Source of the DNA: Neospora caninum Liverpool
Taxonomy: Eukaryota > Apicomplexa > Conoidasida > Eucoccidiorida > Sarcocystidae
Direction: 5' to 3'
Assembly (NCBI RefSeq): GCF_000208865.1
Contig: NC_018398.1
Location: 3,664,769 to 3,728,768 of the forward strand
Length of the DNA: 64,000 nt
In this document: positions 25,193-37,528 of the stretch, piece after piece
Position numbering within the stretch: position 1 is the first letter of the stretch
Layout of the letters: the number at the start of each line of letters is the position of its first letter
Made by a program: the position numbers and the translations under genes
Notes under the pieces: model-generated
Databases searched by the model: none
Seen by the model: the letters and a program-made list of their open reading frames with translations, nothing else
Told to the model about the DNA's origin: nothing

Positions 25193-26036
25193 CGCTGCAG
25201 AAAAAAAAGTGGCTGTCCGGATCCGGCGAAAAAACGAAAAAGGAGCGCAACGTTCTCGCAAAGCGGGGAAGAGCGTAGGCGAACACGCGACCGTTGAAAC
25301 GAGACTCCTTGCAGTGCAAATGCAAATGCATCCACGCGAAATTGTGTTTTCCACGTTGACGGCGGACAGCTGCTATTTACCCGTGGACCATTAGGCGCCA
25401 TATCATGCGTTTTTGAGGACTCTCGGTGTTCGACAGAGTGCTGCGACGCTCTGCGACCAAACGTTTTCCATGCATGCTGGTGCAACCAAAAAGTGAACGT
25501 CGAGCATGTTGCATTTCCAGCAACACGCGGACATTTGGAGAGGAACACCTTTTATCCATTCTATGCAGGCGCCTTCCGTCTCATCTTGTGTGACGGACGG
25601 CATGGCATCAGAGATGGCAGTGCCGCTGCCAAGACGGAACACCTGACCAAAGCAGCAAGGGCCTAACTTTCCGTTCCAGCTGCCTCTCGTTGCGACACAC
25701 TACACTTTTTCGATTGAATTTCAGAGCTGCTGTGTCCGTGCGTCTGCGTTATTTTACCAAATATATCTGATGGTGGGGTACCAACAAGTGGTGCAGGAAA
25801 CCCGCGGCGTTCCGTGTGGTACACGGCTGTATTGCTCTAACAGAGATTCAGAATGATAACGAAAGTTGGAATGCAGTCATGACTCGTAACTCCCGAGAGA
25901 CCACAAAAAGGCTGTTTCAAACCACAGATCTGCGATGGCGACATACTACGCAGGAGAATCGTGTAACTTGGAAACACTTACACCTGTATATAAATGCCTC
26001 ATTTTGATTGTCTGCATGTATGCCTCACACACGGTA
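25193..26036. other. Convergent 3' intergenic region
   Basis: This spacer separates the stop of the giant + gene from the stop of the - strand oocyst-wall gene, so it should contain both 3' UTRs. I see no coding exon, RNA gene or notable repeat in it. Confidence 0.6.
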
Positions 26037-28627
26037 TTAAGCAAAATGGTGCTTCTGAGCAGGAGCAGACAAGCAGACGCCATTGGAAATGAAGTGACCA
26101 GGTGGACACGTGGGGACCGGCTCATGGATTTCCACCTGAACACACGAACCGTCTCCGCCAATGTTGAAGGCTTTCGGGCACACAAGCTCAGGCTTAAAAC
26201 GCCTCTCTCCCTCGCACTGTTGTTGACTATACGCAGGCTTCCCTGTGAGGACCATTCCAGGGGGGCAAATCGTCTGATACTCTGCGTCTTCGTCCTTCAC
26301 GCAAGATCCGCTGAAGAGCTTCCAGCCGGAGGGGCACACCAGAACTGGCTCGGAAGTGTCGATGCGCCTGCAGCCGTCAGGTCCTGGCGGATGACCTCCT
26401 TTTCTGCAAACTGCCTCAACCGGCTCGGCGTGAAAGACCAAGCAGTGCTTCCCTTCCAGCTGAGCACCCGGAGGACACACCATTTCCGGGATCCCTCGCA
26501 GCTCCTGACGAGGAAAGAGAGGAATATTACAGAGGAAACACGAAATGAACACACAGAACACGACACGGTATGTCGACTAGTACAAACGCCACGCGCTTTG
26601 ATAAAAATACGTGTCCCGAAATGCTTTGGCGTTCTCGGTTGTAAATCGACGACAGTACGCTGGGGGAGAATGCTAAAGTGTGCCTTTCATCAAATGCGAC
26701 ACGATCGGCAACAATCCTGTTACAGAATAAGTGCCCTTATCTCCCTCTTGTCTGATAAATGCATGCCAGACGCGTGCTCAAGAAATGAACAAGCTGAGTG
26801 ATATAAGAATGAGACATCGGGGGGAAAAAGATCTTCCGCACTTACATTTGTACATTGCCCTTTGGGACAATCCATTCGAGGAGGACGGGTTTCGGTGAGG
26901 ACGCATTGGCCGTTGATGAGCTCCGCTCCCTTCTCGCACGTGGCTTCTGCTGGTGCAAATACTGCCTGGATGCAATGCTTATCTTTCATCACAGTTCCTT
27001 CAGGGCATTTAAACTGCGGCTCTAGGAGCTCTGCAAGGGCGCACATGCCGTCTTTCATTTTGTGCCCAGGTGGGCAATTCATCACAGCTGGTCTGCTTTC
27101 AACTCGCTTGCAGATATTGTTCTCGAGTACAAAATCTTTCTTGCATGTTGGAACGGCAGGCACTTCCGTAACTATAACGCAACCCTTCTTGCCCGGCACG
27201 CCCTGCTGGCAGTCCACCACTGCGGGCATTGTATCTCGGCGGATACACATGCCGTCTTCTTCCTTGTATTCTTTCGACGGGCACGTTACGGCCGGTGGAC
27301 GCGTAGCCTCCTTTACACAGTTGCCGCCCTGCAAAACAAACCCTCTGTCCTTGCACAGCGCTTCGAGTGGAACTTGGTCAAGCGCCACACACGATAGTTT
27401 CCCTTCCGTCACGAGTTGGTATCCAGCTGGGCAGCCTGAAAAGAGAATTCACAAACACCACCACTAGCTCATGTCCTGGGCACTTCTACCTGGATACAGC
27501 GAATCCTTGGTAGGCGGTCTGTATGAGCTGCGATTTATTCCGGGTTTTCTGCTTATACGTCTACGTGTCCACGTGCATATCATTATTGATTCTGCATTTC
27601 CAACAGCTGCAGTATACGCGGCAACACTCCCGCTCTCGAGCCGATAGAGGCCACGCACTTGGAACTGCTGGGTAGCGCGTTTCCTTGAAGCAGGCGCCCT
27701 TCTTCAGCATGTGCCCGTCGGGGCAAACCTGCTGAGGCTTGGTCACATTGTCCCTGATGCAAGCCTTCCCATCCGGTGAAATTACGTAGTTATCTGGACA
27801 GAAAGGCTCCGGTGGTCCAATTCTGGGAGCATAGCACTTCTTTCCGTCGCCTTGGGAGCCGTCAGGACATCTCGCAAAGGGCTTCAGCTCTTCCATGAAG
27901 ACGCACGCTCCGTCCTGGAATACCTCGCCTTTCTGGGACACCACATCATACGCAGAGTCCGTGCATTCCAAAAGGTCAGGCTTTAAATCATGCATGTTGA
28001 GGTGATAGGAGGGACATCGGTTCCGAGTACAACCGAGGAATAAATTCTACGTGGAATCTGAAATTATATCACTTCTGCAGCTGCAAATGACCGTGAGGTG
28101 TGTCAGGCATTTCGCGGCCGCGCGGCATACGAAAATAGTCGGTCTCCGTGACGGCAAAGTTAGCTTTTCAACATGCGTATGAGCGAGAACGTCTTGAGTA
28201 CGTCTCGTCAATGTGGCAGCGTGCACTAGACGTGAATGCTAAACAATGGTTTCATCGCGATTCACAAACACCGACTTACCCGTCGACACGAAGAAATGGC
28301 TTCGGCATATTCGGGACCTTGGCACATCTCACCATTGAGAACGAATCCCGGAGGACACGTGAGCATGGGATGTGGAACTGCAAACACCAAACAGGTGAAT
28401 TTCGGTATGTTGTTTGTGTCTCACCAAGAAAGCTTTCTGTGCTGCCTACCTTCGGGTACTCCCTTCGCTGGTGCTTTCGCAGCCTGCAACGGTGCAGCAA
28501 TTGGCTGGTCCGGAATGCCGAAAGCGCCTTGCTTATACAGCTGATGAAACGAAATTTGGCCAGTTACTCTCTGAGCCGACGCAAGGGCTAGAACGCCGAG
28601 AAGAAACGCGCGATTGGACGAGGCCAT
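26037..28627 (-). CDS. Oocyst wall protein, COWP/TgOWP-like Cys-rich repeat family
   Basis: Secreted structural protein of the oocyst wall, where disulfide cross-linking is thought to give mechanical strength. The five exons (28627-28450, 28377-28280, 27980-27659, 27435-26846, 26504-26037) join in perfect phase to 551 residues. It starts with a signal peptide, MASSNRAFLLGVLALASA. After about residue 60 come repeated units of the form CPxG, some ten residues, GxC, a short linker with a Pro-Ala or Pro-Pro step, then the next Cys. Examples are CPPGFVLNGEMC, CPDGHMLKKGAC and CPPGHFISNGVC. I count about 41 cysteines, nearly all in such pairs. There is no membrane segment or GPI-type tail; the protein ends KHHFA. 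This matches the type I repeats of Cryptosporidium COWPs and Toxoplasma OWPs. Which OWP it is cannot be decided from motifs. Expression is expected in sexual or oocyst stages, inferred from the family. Confidence 0.9.
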
Positions 28628-30985
28628 CGTGTGAAACGAAGAACGAATCCCACCGGTACGGAACGCCCACAAATGAAAAATGATGTATTGCTCACGATCT
28701 ATTTACAGTGAGGAAGTCGCATGTCTTATCAAAATAACAGTTGGTTAGAATGGAAAAAAATGTGATGAGATACGGGCGTTCCGTTCCCCACTTGAGTCGA
28801 TCTATGCCTACCGGTATCGATGCTCGTTTGCCTGTGCCGCCTGACGAGCTCCGTCGCCGTCGTCGGTAATAACTTCCACACGACCTTTCTACTGTCGCGA
28901 TCCTCTGCTCCAGTCGCTTCTTACTGTGATATGCATTCGCCGAGATGGTGCCGCTCATAAGCTCGCTGTCGAGTTCCCCTTCCGCGGAAATCTGGTGGCT
29001 CTCTGGTTTTCCCGGCCCTCGAACTGTTATTCACGGTTCTGTTTCTGATTGTACACCCAGAAAGCTTCAGGGGCGCGATACAAATGAGATAGCGTAGGAA
29101 TGCAGCGTTTTCCGTGTTTGTCTCGATGCCCACTATCCCTTCACTCTATTTTAAACAAGAAGTTGTTTTCGCCTCGAGTCATCAGATCTTCTAGTCTGAT
29201 TCTGTCGCTACATAGAGCGCTCGCCCTTCGCGGTGACCATGAGAAAAATGCTTTCAGCGCCGGATGGATGCCGCCCATTAGCCTGCCTTTTACGATACCC
29301 GCCCGCAGCAAATTATTTGTATGCTCAGGTTGGTGAAAAGCCCCTAACTAGAAATAGGTCACACTTCGCAACTATTGCTTTCCGGTTGCTCGCTCACCCT
29401 AACAAGGCAAATCTTGTTTCTTGACCACTGCCGTTTCATATCTGCGTGTGACGCCAAAAATCTCATGAATGGCAGCAGCTCATGAGCAAGCTGATTGAGA
29501 GTAGATTCAGCCCTACTGTCGAATTCAGAGTTTGTGCGACAGTAGGCGTCCACCTGTTTTTTCTGCAGCACTAGTCTAACCTTGCCTTGATGAGGACAGA
29601 TCCGTTGAGTGTTCGCACGCCTATGCTTGCTATCCTCATAACCCGGAAATGTATATGCTTCTGTACGATGTAAATTGTATATATATGCGTATGTGTTTAT
29701 TGTTTCCGTACACTGCCGACGCGAAATGTTGAAGGAATGGTTATTAACCGTGAATGTTTATCACAGAATTCGCGCCCCGCGAAACCGCCAATCGCGCTTT
29801 CAAATGGAACACGCCACGTTCCATTAGCGGTTAATCACTAACTCACCCGACCGTTACCTTAAGCGCTCGTGGCCCGGCTTCTTGTGCTTCTTACATTCGC
29901 TGGTAAGATTGTCCCAGTTTCCGAGAAGGTAGCAAGGTTTGCTGTATCTGTTATAGAATGACGTTTGTAGGCGAAAGAGATAAATGCTTAGGCTCCGCAC
30001 GACGCAAGACTGATATCATTCCAACCGAACATCAGCGTGCAAACTCTCCTGGTAATGCAACGAAAGCTGATTCCAGTACGACAAATGATAAATTTAAACG
30101 AAAAGGAAACATGGAAAGACCTACGGTACACGGCCATAAAGGAGCACTACAGACAATATGTGTGATTACTGATTATTTGGGTACCCGCCGAAAGGCACTG
30201 GTACGGTTCAATACTGACGGGCTGTTTCTTGCTGTTTAATACTCAAACTCTCTGGTTCGTTTTAATACTGACGTGCTGTTTCTTGCTGTTTAATACTCAA
30301 ACTCTGTGGTTCGTTTCAGAAGAGCCTTAATCGGTGCCACTGCCTTTTCTCAGCTAGCAGCTTAGGGCAAGACACGGGCGGTTGTGCTTAATGCCTCCGG
30401 AGCATAGGTCACTAGATTTTCAAGACGTTCACCAAGCGTACGGCTGTCGACGTATCGAGTGATCATTTGAGATAGTTCTGTAAACGGCATACAGGCGGCT
30501 ACACCGCCCCATCATGCACAAGGCACCAGCACGCAACGCTCGCCGCTTTTCTCTCCGACACAGCAAATCCGCTATTTACAAAAAACCCAACGGCAGCAAC
30601 TAAACAACTGCCGTGCGTTTGACGATGCCACGGCAATGGAATACAGTAATCGTTACCTTGCGGTGGACAGTCGGTGCTATCAAGACACGGCTGGCCACAT
30701 ACGTTCACATGACAGATCGTTGCCGATGCGAATACAGGCTCTGTGAGGGCCCGTGCATCCCCGGTTGGCCCAAACTGAAGGGAAGCCCACCAACCGAAAT
30801 AACACGAATACCTGAATCTATAAACTCCATTCTTGCTAAATATTGACAGCACAGCAGGAACCGACCCTCGACGCCACCCTCAGACGGCGGCAAAGACACA
30901 AAAAATCAACAGCAGAAGGTCTGTTTTTCGTTTATCCTGAGAGTGTTTGTTACACGAAAGTCTGCATTCTGCCGCCTGATCGGGC
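28628..30985. other. Intergenic: oocyst-wall 5' flank and repeat-protein 3' flank
   Basis: Upstream of the - strand oocyst-wall ATG and downstream of the - strand repeat-protein stop. Base composition is visibly more AT-rich than in the coding blocks. An ATG frame at 29958-30239 (93 codons, +) exists but has no features that would support a gene. The stretch should hold the promoter of the oocyst-wall gene near 28.7-29.5 kb; I recognise no specific element there. Confidence 0.45.
30210..30316. repeat. 54-bp direct tandem duplication
   Basis: Two adjacent copies, 30210-30263 and 30264-30316, both begin AATACTGACG and share TGCTGTTTAATACTCAAACT. They differ at only a few positions, which suggests a recent local duplication. 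No coding exon includes it. Confidence 0.85.
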
Positions 30986-33900
30986 TTACACATAAGCAGA
31001 TTGCTCCTGTCCCCACTCAGTGTTCTGGTCCTGTTCTCCCTCCACTCCCGACTTTGCGTTGGCATCCTCACCCCACTGCCCACTGTAATCCTGATCGGCG
31101 CTGGGACCGTTGTAGTTCGTACTAGTCTGAGTGAGATTTGTCCACACCCAGTTACCCTTTTCGTCGTAGTACCCGGCGTCATTTTGAGACCCGCCCTGGT
31201 TCGTCGAAACCCACTGGCCGTTCCCATCGTAGTACCCATCCTGGTTCGTCGAAATCCACTGGCCGTTCTCGTCATAGTATCCGCCCTGGTTCGTCGAAAT
31301 CCACTGGCCGTTCTCGTCATAGTATCCGCCCTGGTTCGTCGAAATCCACTGGCCGTTCTCGTCATAGTATCCGCCCTGGTTCGTCGAAATCCACTGGCCG
31401 TTCTCGTCATAGTATCCGCCCTGGTTCGTCGAAATCCACTGGCCGTTCTCGTCATAGTATCCGCCCTGGTTCGTCGAAATCCACTGGCCGTTCTCGTCAT
31501 AGTATCCGCCCTGGTTCGTCGAAACCCACTGGCCGTTCTCGTCATAATAGCCTTGCCACTGTTGCTGAGATGAAGCGTCAGCAAGTTGCGCGTTGGCTGC
31601 GGACTGACTCTCTGTCACTTCTGCAGAGCCAGTAGCCGCAGCGGCTTCCTGCTTTGTTTTGCTTGCGCCAGCATCAGCAGGCAACTTCGTCGCCGTCGAG
31701 CTAAGGGAGGCAGCGAAATAAAAGCAATACAAACGCCCACAACAACAGGGTGACGGGTGACGCCGTTTAACCAGAACAGTCGACAACGGGACCGAAAGCG
31801 ATACGTAACTCCCCAGCTCCATAAAGAAAGATGCCACCCGAAGAAGGATTTTCCTTCGCGACCGATAGACTCCGACCCAGGTCCTTTTGCTGCGCGTATG
31901 AAGGCAACCAGCATGCACCACACAGGCCTCGGCAACTCCGTAGCACATCGAGTGTGCTGGCTGGGGCTGCTCAGGCCCTCTCTCAAGCGAGTCACGTTTC
32001 CAGGGAACCGTGAAAAAACGAATGTCGCGACTTCGGAGGTCCCCCAAAGGCACTCACCGTTTCGGTCGGAAGTCGTTCTCTGCCTCAAGGCTTGATCGGG
32101 TAGGCTGACAGAGGAGCGAGCAGGGTACTCCGAGGCACCGCAAAAACTTGGCAGCCTTAGAGCTTTTTCGTGGACGGTGAGCGCGGCTCGATTTGTGGCT
32201 TTTCCGCGCCGGCGGGATCCACACATTGCCTGGATACTTCAAGAATGCGGAATGCTGTTCCAAGCGCCTCTGGACATCCGGCGTCGCTAACCGCTGAGCA
32301 AGAATGTCGCTGGGAGGAAGAGGCCTCGTCTGGTAAGTGTAATCCGACGGGCGTTCAAAGACGCAGCACTGACACCAATTCATCTGGCGTCGCGGGGCCG
32401 GCGTCGCGATTTCTACGACGAAAACACACAACAAACATGCCAACGACACAAATCAACACAAAGTGCACACTCTGAAGACACAGCTGAGAAAAACACAACT
32501 CAGGCTGACGCCACGCAAAAACACGGAGGTAGGGAAGGTGGACACGGAGGCAGGCCACCACCGGGTGCGAAAAGCGTGTTTCCCTACGCGAGGCTGGGAC
32601 GCTGATGAGAGCTGCGCATGTGGCGGAGTCTCTCCGCGACACTTAGAAGAGCGACGTGAGTTTGCTCCGTCCTAGCCCGGTATTTTACCGAAGCAAATCC
32701 TAGAGCAACGCACTCGGAACGCGCTCCGTCGCGTAGGGCCAGCTCCAGAGCCTCGCTCGGGGGATCCGCTTCAGGCGTACCTTTCTTGATTGTGTGCTCC
32801 GTGGACGGCTCCATCACTGGGGGTTCGGATACGTGGCGATCAGGCAGGACCGCGACATGGGGGACTGGTCCCTTTGTGAGGTCGTGCATGATCGCGATAG
32901 ACTGGCCTCGCGTGATGTTCAGCTGGTTCGCGTTGGCGAAACCTTGCTGCAGGGCGCCGGCGTGCGTTGCCGCGGGTGCAGGCGCCTCCTCAAAGCTTTT
33001 CACTGCCTGGATGCGCTCCTCCACCTCCGGAGGACTTTCCGCCCCAATGGCGCCTTCACCGGCCTTGTCGCCGCTATCCGCCTGGGCGTCCGCAGTCTTG
33101 GCTTGCTCATCGACGGCCTCCTGGGGGCGCGATTCTTTGTCACCTTTAGCCTGAACACACCAAAAACATACAGAGACGGATCGGCAGCTCGAAGCTCGGT
33201 TCAAACGCCCTGCACCCACCAGAGTCTTCAACGGCGCGGTCCGGCCGTAAAGGAGCAACTGGTGCTCAAAGCGGTGAGGCTGCCGACTCTGGGCTTCTGA
33301 GAGACGGATTCAGCGTACCGCCTCCTTCGCTTGCTCAGGCTCAGCTGGGCTGTTCTTCGCCTCCTCAGGCGTCGCGTTCTTGGCGGCTGCTGTCTTTGCC
33401 TTCGGCCCCACATTTTCAGACTGAGGAGTAGCAGTGCTGTCGGGTTGTTCTTTTGCTTTCTCTTCTGTCTTAGGGTTCGTCTCCTCATCTGGCGAAGTCG
33501 TTTTTGCCTCCGCCTTCTTCAGCTCCGTCTTCTTGGCCTCCGTTTTCTTCGCGACTTTCTGTGAGGCCTTCGGAGCGGCCTCGGAACCCGCCGTCTTGGC
33601 AGTCTTCTGCTTCTCAGTCGCCGCCTGACGCGGAACACGACAGCGACAGACCAAAGGGGAGTTGCGGAGCCTTTTCCGTTTAGCCACAAGACCAAAGCTG
33701 AGGGACCACGGCATGCCATCCATTTATATACATCCCTACATATCCATATTCATCCCCTCCCGTTCTGTCTGCTTGCTGCAATCGAGGTACCAAAACACGT
33801 GGACAAACGTTTCGCTCTTACACGGACCCTGCGAGAGAGCGAAGCGGCGCTACGCCTCTGCGCTTCCTCATGCACGTTCCGCTGCTGACCCGCGGCCGCC

Positions 33901-36335
33901 CTCTACCAGACAACCAACGCGGTGCTTCGCAGCGGATGCCTCTCCATTGTGCGACACCTCAAGTGTTTCTGCACAGCGCGCTCTTGCTGCCTGACCCCGT
34001 GGTCTTTAACGCCGTACCTTGGGGGCAGCGTCCTTCGCCTTTTCGTCTTTCCCCGCGCGTTTCATGAGGTTGGGCACGACTTTCTTCTTTGCTGCCGCCT
34101 TGGAGTCGACTTTGACTGCCTTCTTGGCGGCAGCTTTCTTGGCCTTTTTCGGTGCGGCTTCGTCGGCTGAAGAGGAGGTCTCCTTCGCGGCGCCCGACAC
34201 CTTCTTCTTCCCCTCGGACTCTCCAGCGGAATCGGATTTCTTCCCTGCGGCAGCCTTCTTCGCCTTGGCTGGTGCCTTCTTCGCCGCCACAGCCTTGACA
34301 GGTTCTTTCTCCTCTTTTCCAGCTTCCGCCGACTTTTGTGGCGCATCGGCCTTCTTTACACTGGCTTTCCCAGCCACCTTCTTCATGACTTTCTTCACCA
34401 CAGAAGCTTCAGCGCCGCTCGCGTCTTTCGCGCCGTCCTTTCCAGCTTCTTTCGTGCTGTCTGCGGCTTCCCCTGGGACCTTGGGGGAGGGTTTCGCTGC
34501 CGCCTTCTTGGCAACTACCTTTTTCAGCGCCTCCGCTTTCCTCGCCTCATTCTCTTGGTTCTTCGCAGTTTCCTTCGTCTGTTGATCAATGAGCATTGTC
34601 GCCTGGTCCAAAGGCGAACTGACGCCCGCCTCCTTGCCTTTCCCCGCGGCCACTGCGGTGTCCTCGCCTGCTGCTCCTTTTACAGCCTCGCCTTTCCTCT
34701 CCACCGTCACATCATCCTCCTTCGTTGCTGGCTTCTCTTTTGCCTGAAGAGCAACCTTGGCTGGTGTCTTTGCCTCCGCATTTCCCTTATCGTCTTTCTT
34801 CTCTTCCTTCGCCTTGGGAACGGCCTTCTTCGCGAGAACCACCTTCGCCTTGGCCTCCGGCTTTTTAACGTCCTTTCCTTCTTCCTTCTTTTCTTCTGCC
34901 TTCTTCTCGTCCTTCTTCTCTTCTTCCTTCTTCTCTTCCTTCGGCTTGGGAGCAGCCTTCTTCACGAGAACCACCTTCGCCTTGGCCTCCGGCTTCTTCT
35001 CCTCCTTCTTCTCGTCCACCGTCTTCTCGTCCTCCTTCTGCTCGTCTGCCTTCTCCTCCTTCTTCTCTTCTTCTTTCTTCTCTTCCTTCGGCTTGGGAGC
35101 AGCCTTCTTCACGAGAACCACCTTCGCCTTGGCCTCCGGCTTCTTCTCCTCCTCCTCCTCGTCCGGCTTCTGCTCGTCTGCCTTCTCCTCCTTCTTCTCG
35201 TCTTCTTTCTTCTCTTCCTTCGGCTTGGGAGCAGACTTCTTCACGAGAACCACCTTCGCCTTGGCCTCTGGCTTCTTCTCCTCCTCCTTCTCGTCCGCCT
35301 TTTTCTCGTCCGCCTTCTTCTCGTCCTCCTTCTTCTCTTCCTTCGGCGTGGGAGCGGCCTTCTTGACAAGAACCACCTTCTTCACTGGTTCTGGTTTCTG
35401 GGCGTCCTTCTCATCTTGCTCAGGTTTCTGTCCCTCTTCTTTTTTTTCCTCTTGTTTCTCCCCAGTGGGCTTGGGAGTAGGCGCCTGTTTTTTAACGAGG
35501 ACTTTGGGTTTCGCCAAAGGCTCCGTGGCTTTCGCGTCAGGCGCGGCTGCTGCAGGCTGTTTCGGGGTAACCTTTGCCTTCGCAATTACCGGCCTTGTTT
35601 CCTTTCCCTCTTCCTCTTTCTTCACTTCTGCCTTGCTGCCGATGCGCTGAGGCGCTGCAGACTTGACCGCCGTGGCCTCGCGACTCGTAGGGTTTGTAAG
35701 CTGTCTTCGGGGCACGCCTGATGGCAGAGAGGAGACCGAGACAGTGCACAGGAGCCCACGGTTCGCTGATAGGAACGATCTAGAAAGAGTATTTCGGCGC
35801 TTGAACAGCCCCACAAAAAGCAGGTGATTCAACGTCCTGTGTGTGTTTCCGAAAGACATATTGGTACAAACATACACTAGCCAACCTCCTAGCCTGCCTC
35901 TCGGCCTCTACGCGCACCAAACGACACCCGTGGGGTTCTGTACGCTGGCTAGTGTCAGGCGCTGCCTACTAGGCGTGCACACTTGGGCGATCGTCAGATC
36001 GTAGAATCCACCCTGTGCCAATAGGTCCACGACAGAGACGCCTGCGTCTGGTGCAGAAAGAGATGGGCACCTATACTGAAGGGCGTCGCACAGAAAAGCC
36101 TGACTGGGGCGGCATCGGTTGAAACGTTTCTCGTACCTGCGAGAGAAACGGACCGCACATTCAAGGTGGGCGGTCCCTTGACATCGACGACTTCCAGGAA
36201 GCCTCGAACCTCGAGCACCAACGGCTTCGATTCTTTCCGGACGGGTTCGTCCACTGCAGCGGCAGGTGCATTTCTGACTGAGTTGTTCAGAGTCGCCGGG
36301 ACTAGGGGAGTTCCCTGAAAAAACAACCCACACAT
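30986..36335 (-). CDS. Lysine-rich / GYYDENGQW tandem-repeat protein, uncharacterised
   Basis: Exons 36335-36137, 35717-34018, 33624-33319, 33150-32689, 32293-32058 and 31700-30986 are all phase-compatible and give about 1,205 residues. The N-terminal exon (KESKPLVLEVRGFLEVVDVK) looks folded. Exon 2 is a Lys/Ala/Glu-rich tract with about five long imperfect repeats built on AKAKVVLVKKAAPKPKEEKK. Exon 3 continues this composition. Exon 4 is less biased (ANANQLNITRGQSIAIMHD). Exon 5 includes HSAFLKYPGNVWIPPARK and a basic stretch. The last exon has nine copies of a 15-residue unit GGYYDENGQWISTNQ and an acidic Gln-rich tail. No signal peptide or membrane segment is evident with the ATG at 36335, which is tentative because 36314 also follows a strong acceptor. 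The aromatic repeat recalls OCRE-type YYD repeats only loosely. The two halves could be separate genes if the stop at 34006 is real, but phase, composition and an AAG/GTACGG donor at 34018 favour one. Confidence 0.75.
31150..31560 (-). repeat. 45-bp coding minisatellite
   Basis: Nine tandem 45-bp units in the last exon of the repeat-protein gene encode GGYYDENGQWISTNQ and variants. The six central units are almost identical at nucleotide level, including third codon positions. The outer units diverge (GYYDGNGQWVSTNQ, GYYDEKGNWVWTN). This pattern indicates recent expansion or gene conversion of the array core. Confidence 0.9.
34780..35420 (-). repeat. Long imperfect coding repeats, Lys/Glu/Ala-rich
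   Basis: About five imperfect repeat units of roughly 45-55 codons each contain the core KVVLVKKAAPKPKEEKK followed by variable EEKK/DEKKAD runs. On the + strand the region reads as CTTCTTCTC-rich sequence. The repetition leaves the opposite strand open for hundreds of codons, but that reading is Leu/Phe low complexity and is not a gene. Confidence 0.85.
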
Positions 36336-37000
36336 CGCGGCGGAATCATGAGGCGGGACCCGGGGAAGCTCGGGTGGCGAGGGGCGCTGCCCAGAAAGCG
36401 TCCAACCCTCCGTGCGCTGCCCCAAACTTTCTCCCGCACAGAACATCAGACTTCAGTCCGCCGTTGGCTCCACCGACACGCGGGAAACCGTGCCGTGGAG
36501 AAGAACAAAGCGCTCTACCGTGACCCGTAGAACGCGTCCGGCAGTTTTGCCCGACGGTCAGTTCGTTGTGCGTTTCCAACGGCCTATTTTCTGACGGCGA
36601 ATCTGCTGTAGCATCGGCGCAGCGTGCAGAGTGCCGACGTATTCATCGTGCTAGCTTTCGCGTGTCAACGCGCGAGAAACACGCCGCTGGTCGGGAGACA
36701 TCGGAAACCGAGAGGTGAGCGGCACAGGGCGGGGGCGAGCTAACGCGTGAGAGGGGAAAAAGAAAGCCCGGAACAACGAGGCTAGAGGAGGGGCGAGTCG
36801 AAACGCCCAGCGGAAAGTGGAGAAGTTCTCGGGATCGTGTAAGCCTCAGCGCGGACTCTGTAAGCCGGAGAGGAGGCCCGCCGCGAAACTTTCGCGCTGG
36901 ACAACCTGGAGGGGCGTGCCGCGCGCCGCGCGGCTGAAAAGCAACCTGGCAGCAGAAGGTCCGCTCCAAAACCTGTTGCTCGAAACCCAAAACCCCCTCA

Positions 37001-37528
37001 ATGTTCATACGCAGTCATCTTATGTACATGCGCAAGAGGCTGAGGAGGGAGAGGGGGGTTTGGAACGCGAGAAACCTTTCCAGGCGCGTGGCCGCAGCTC
37101 CCACGTCCGCGGCACACCGACGGATCTGGTTTCCGGAACTCGTTTCTGCCCGAACAGCCACAAGCTTACCGGCGATGCCTCGCGAGGAGCCTCTTCTTTC
37201 TCGGAATTTTCCATCTTGTTTCAAACGCCTTGAAAAACACGTGGTCTGTCGATTGAGGCACCCAAAGACCAAGTTTCCGTCTCTCTCTCTCTGTGCCGGA
37301 TCGCGACTAGAGGAACTGCGCGGCACGGGAAACACTGTGATCGCCAGCGAGGGAGCAAACTCACTGATCAGCAGGCGGACGCTTGAAGTCAACGAGGGAT
37401 ATGACAAAGACTCAAGTCGAGGACCCGAGAAATGTGCACCATGTGTAGGAACCCGTGCACACACACCGCTGGCCAATTTGGCGAAAAGAGTTACAGGGCG
37501 ACGCTCTCTCTTTGAGGCGCTCGAGTGA
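37001..37528 (+). CDS. Marginal 175-codon ORF, hypothetical
   Basis: An ATG-initiated uninterrupted frame ends at TGA at 37526-37528. The N-terminus is strongly basic (MRKRLRRERG), which could mimic a mitochondrial leader, but I recognise no domain. The opposite strand is also open across most of the stretch. It may be a single-exon gene, an untranslated leader, or chance in GC-rich sequence. It is listed only because nothing better occupies the interval. Confidence 0.15.
   Translation: MFIRSHLMYMRKRLRRERGVWNARNLSRRVAAAPTSAAHRRIWFPELVSARTATSLPAMPREEPLLSRNFPSCFKRLEKHVVCRLRHPKTKFPSLSLCAGSRLEELRGTGNTVIASEGANSLISRRTLEVNEGYDKDSSRGPEKCAPCVGTRAHTPLANLAKRVTGRRSLFEALE

Noticed and set aside
31150..31560. 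CRISPR-like regular repeats
   Set aside because: There are no unique spacers: the 45-bp units are contiguous and encode a regular peptide in a eukaryotic gene. The 27-bp array at 1653-1841 fails for the same reason.
32170..32475. Possible + strand exon with a good GTAAGTG donor near 32333
   Set aside because: The minus strand over the same bases provides an exon (32293-32058) that fits both neighbours in phase; the + reading has no partner exon.
34336..35721. 461-codon open frame on the + strand, Leu/Phe-rich
   Set aside because: It is the complement of the Lys/Glu-rich exon, where AAG/GAG codons leave the other strand free of stops. It has no start context or domain, and the minus strand has matching splice phases.
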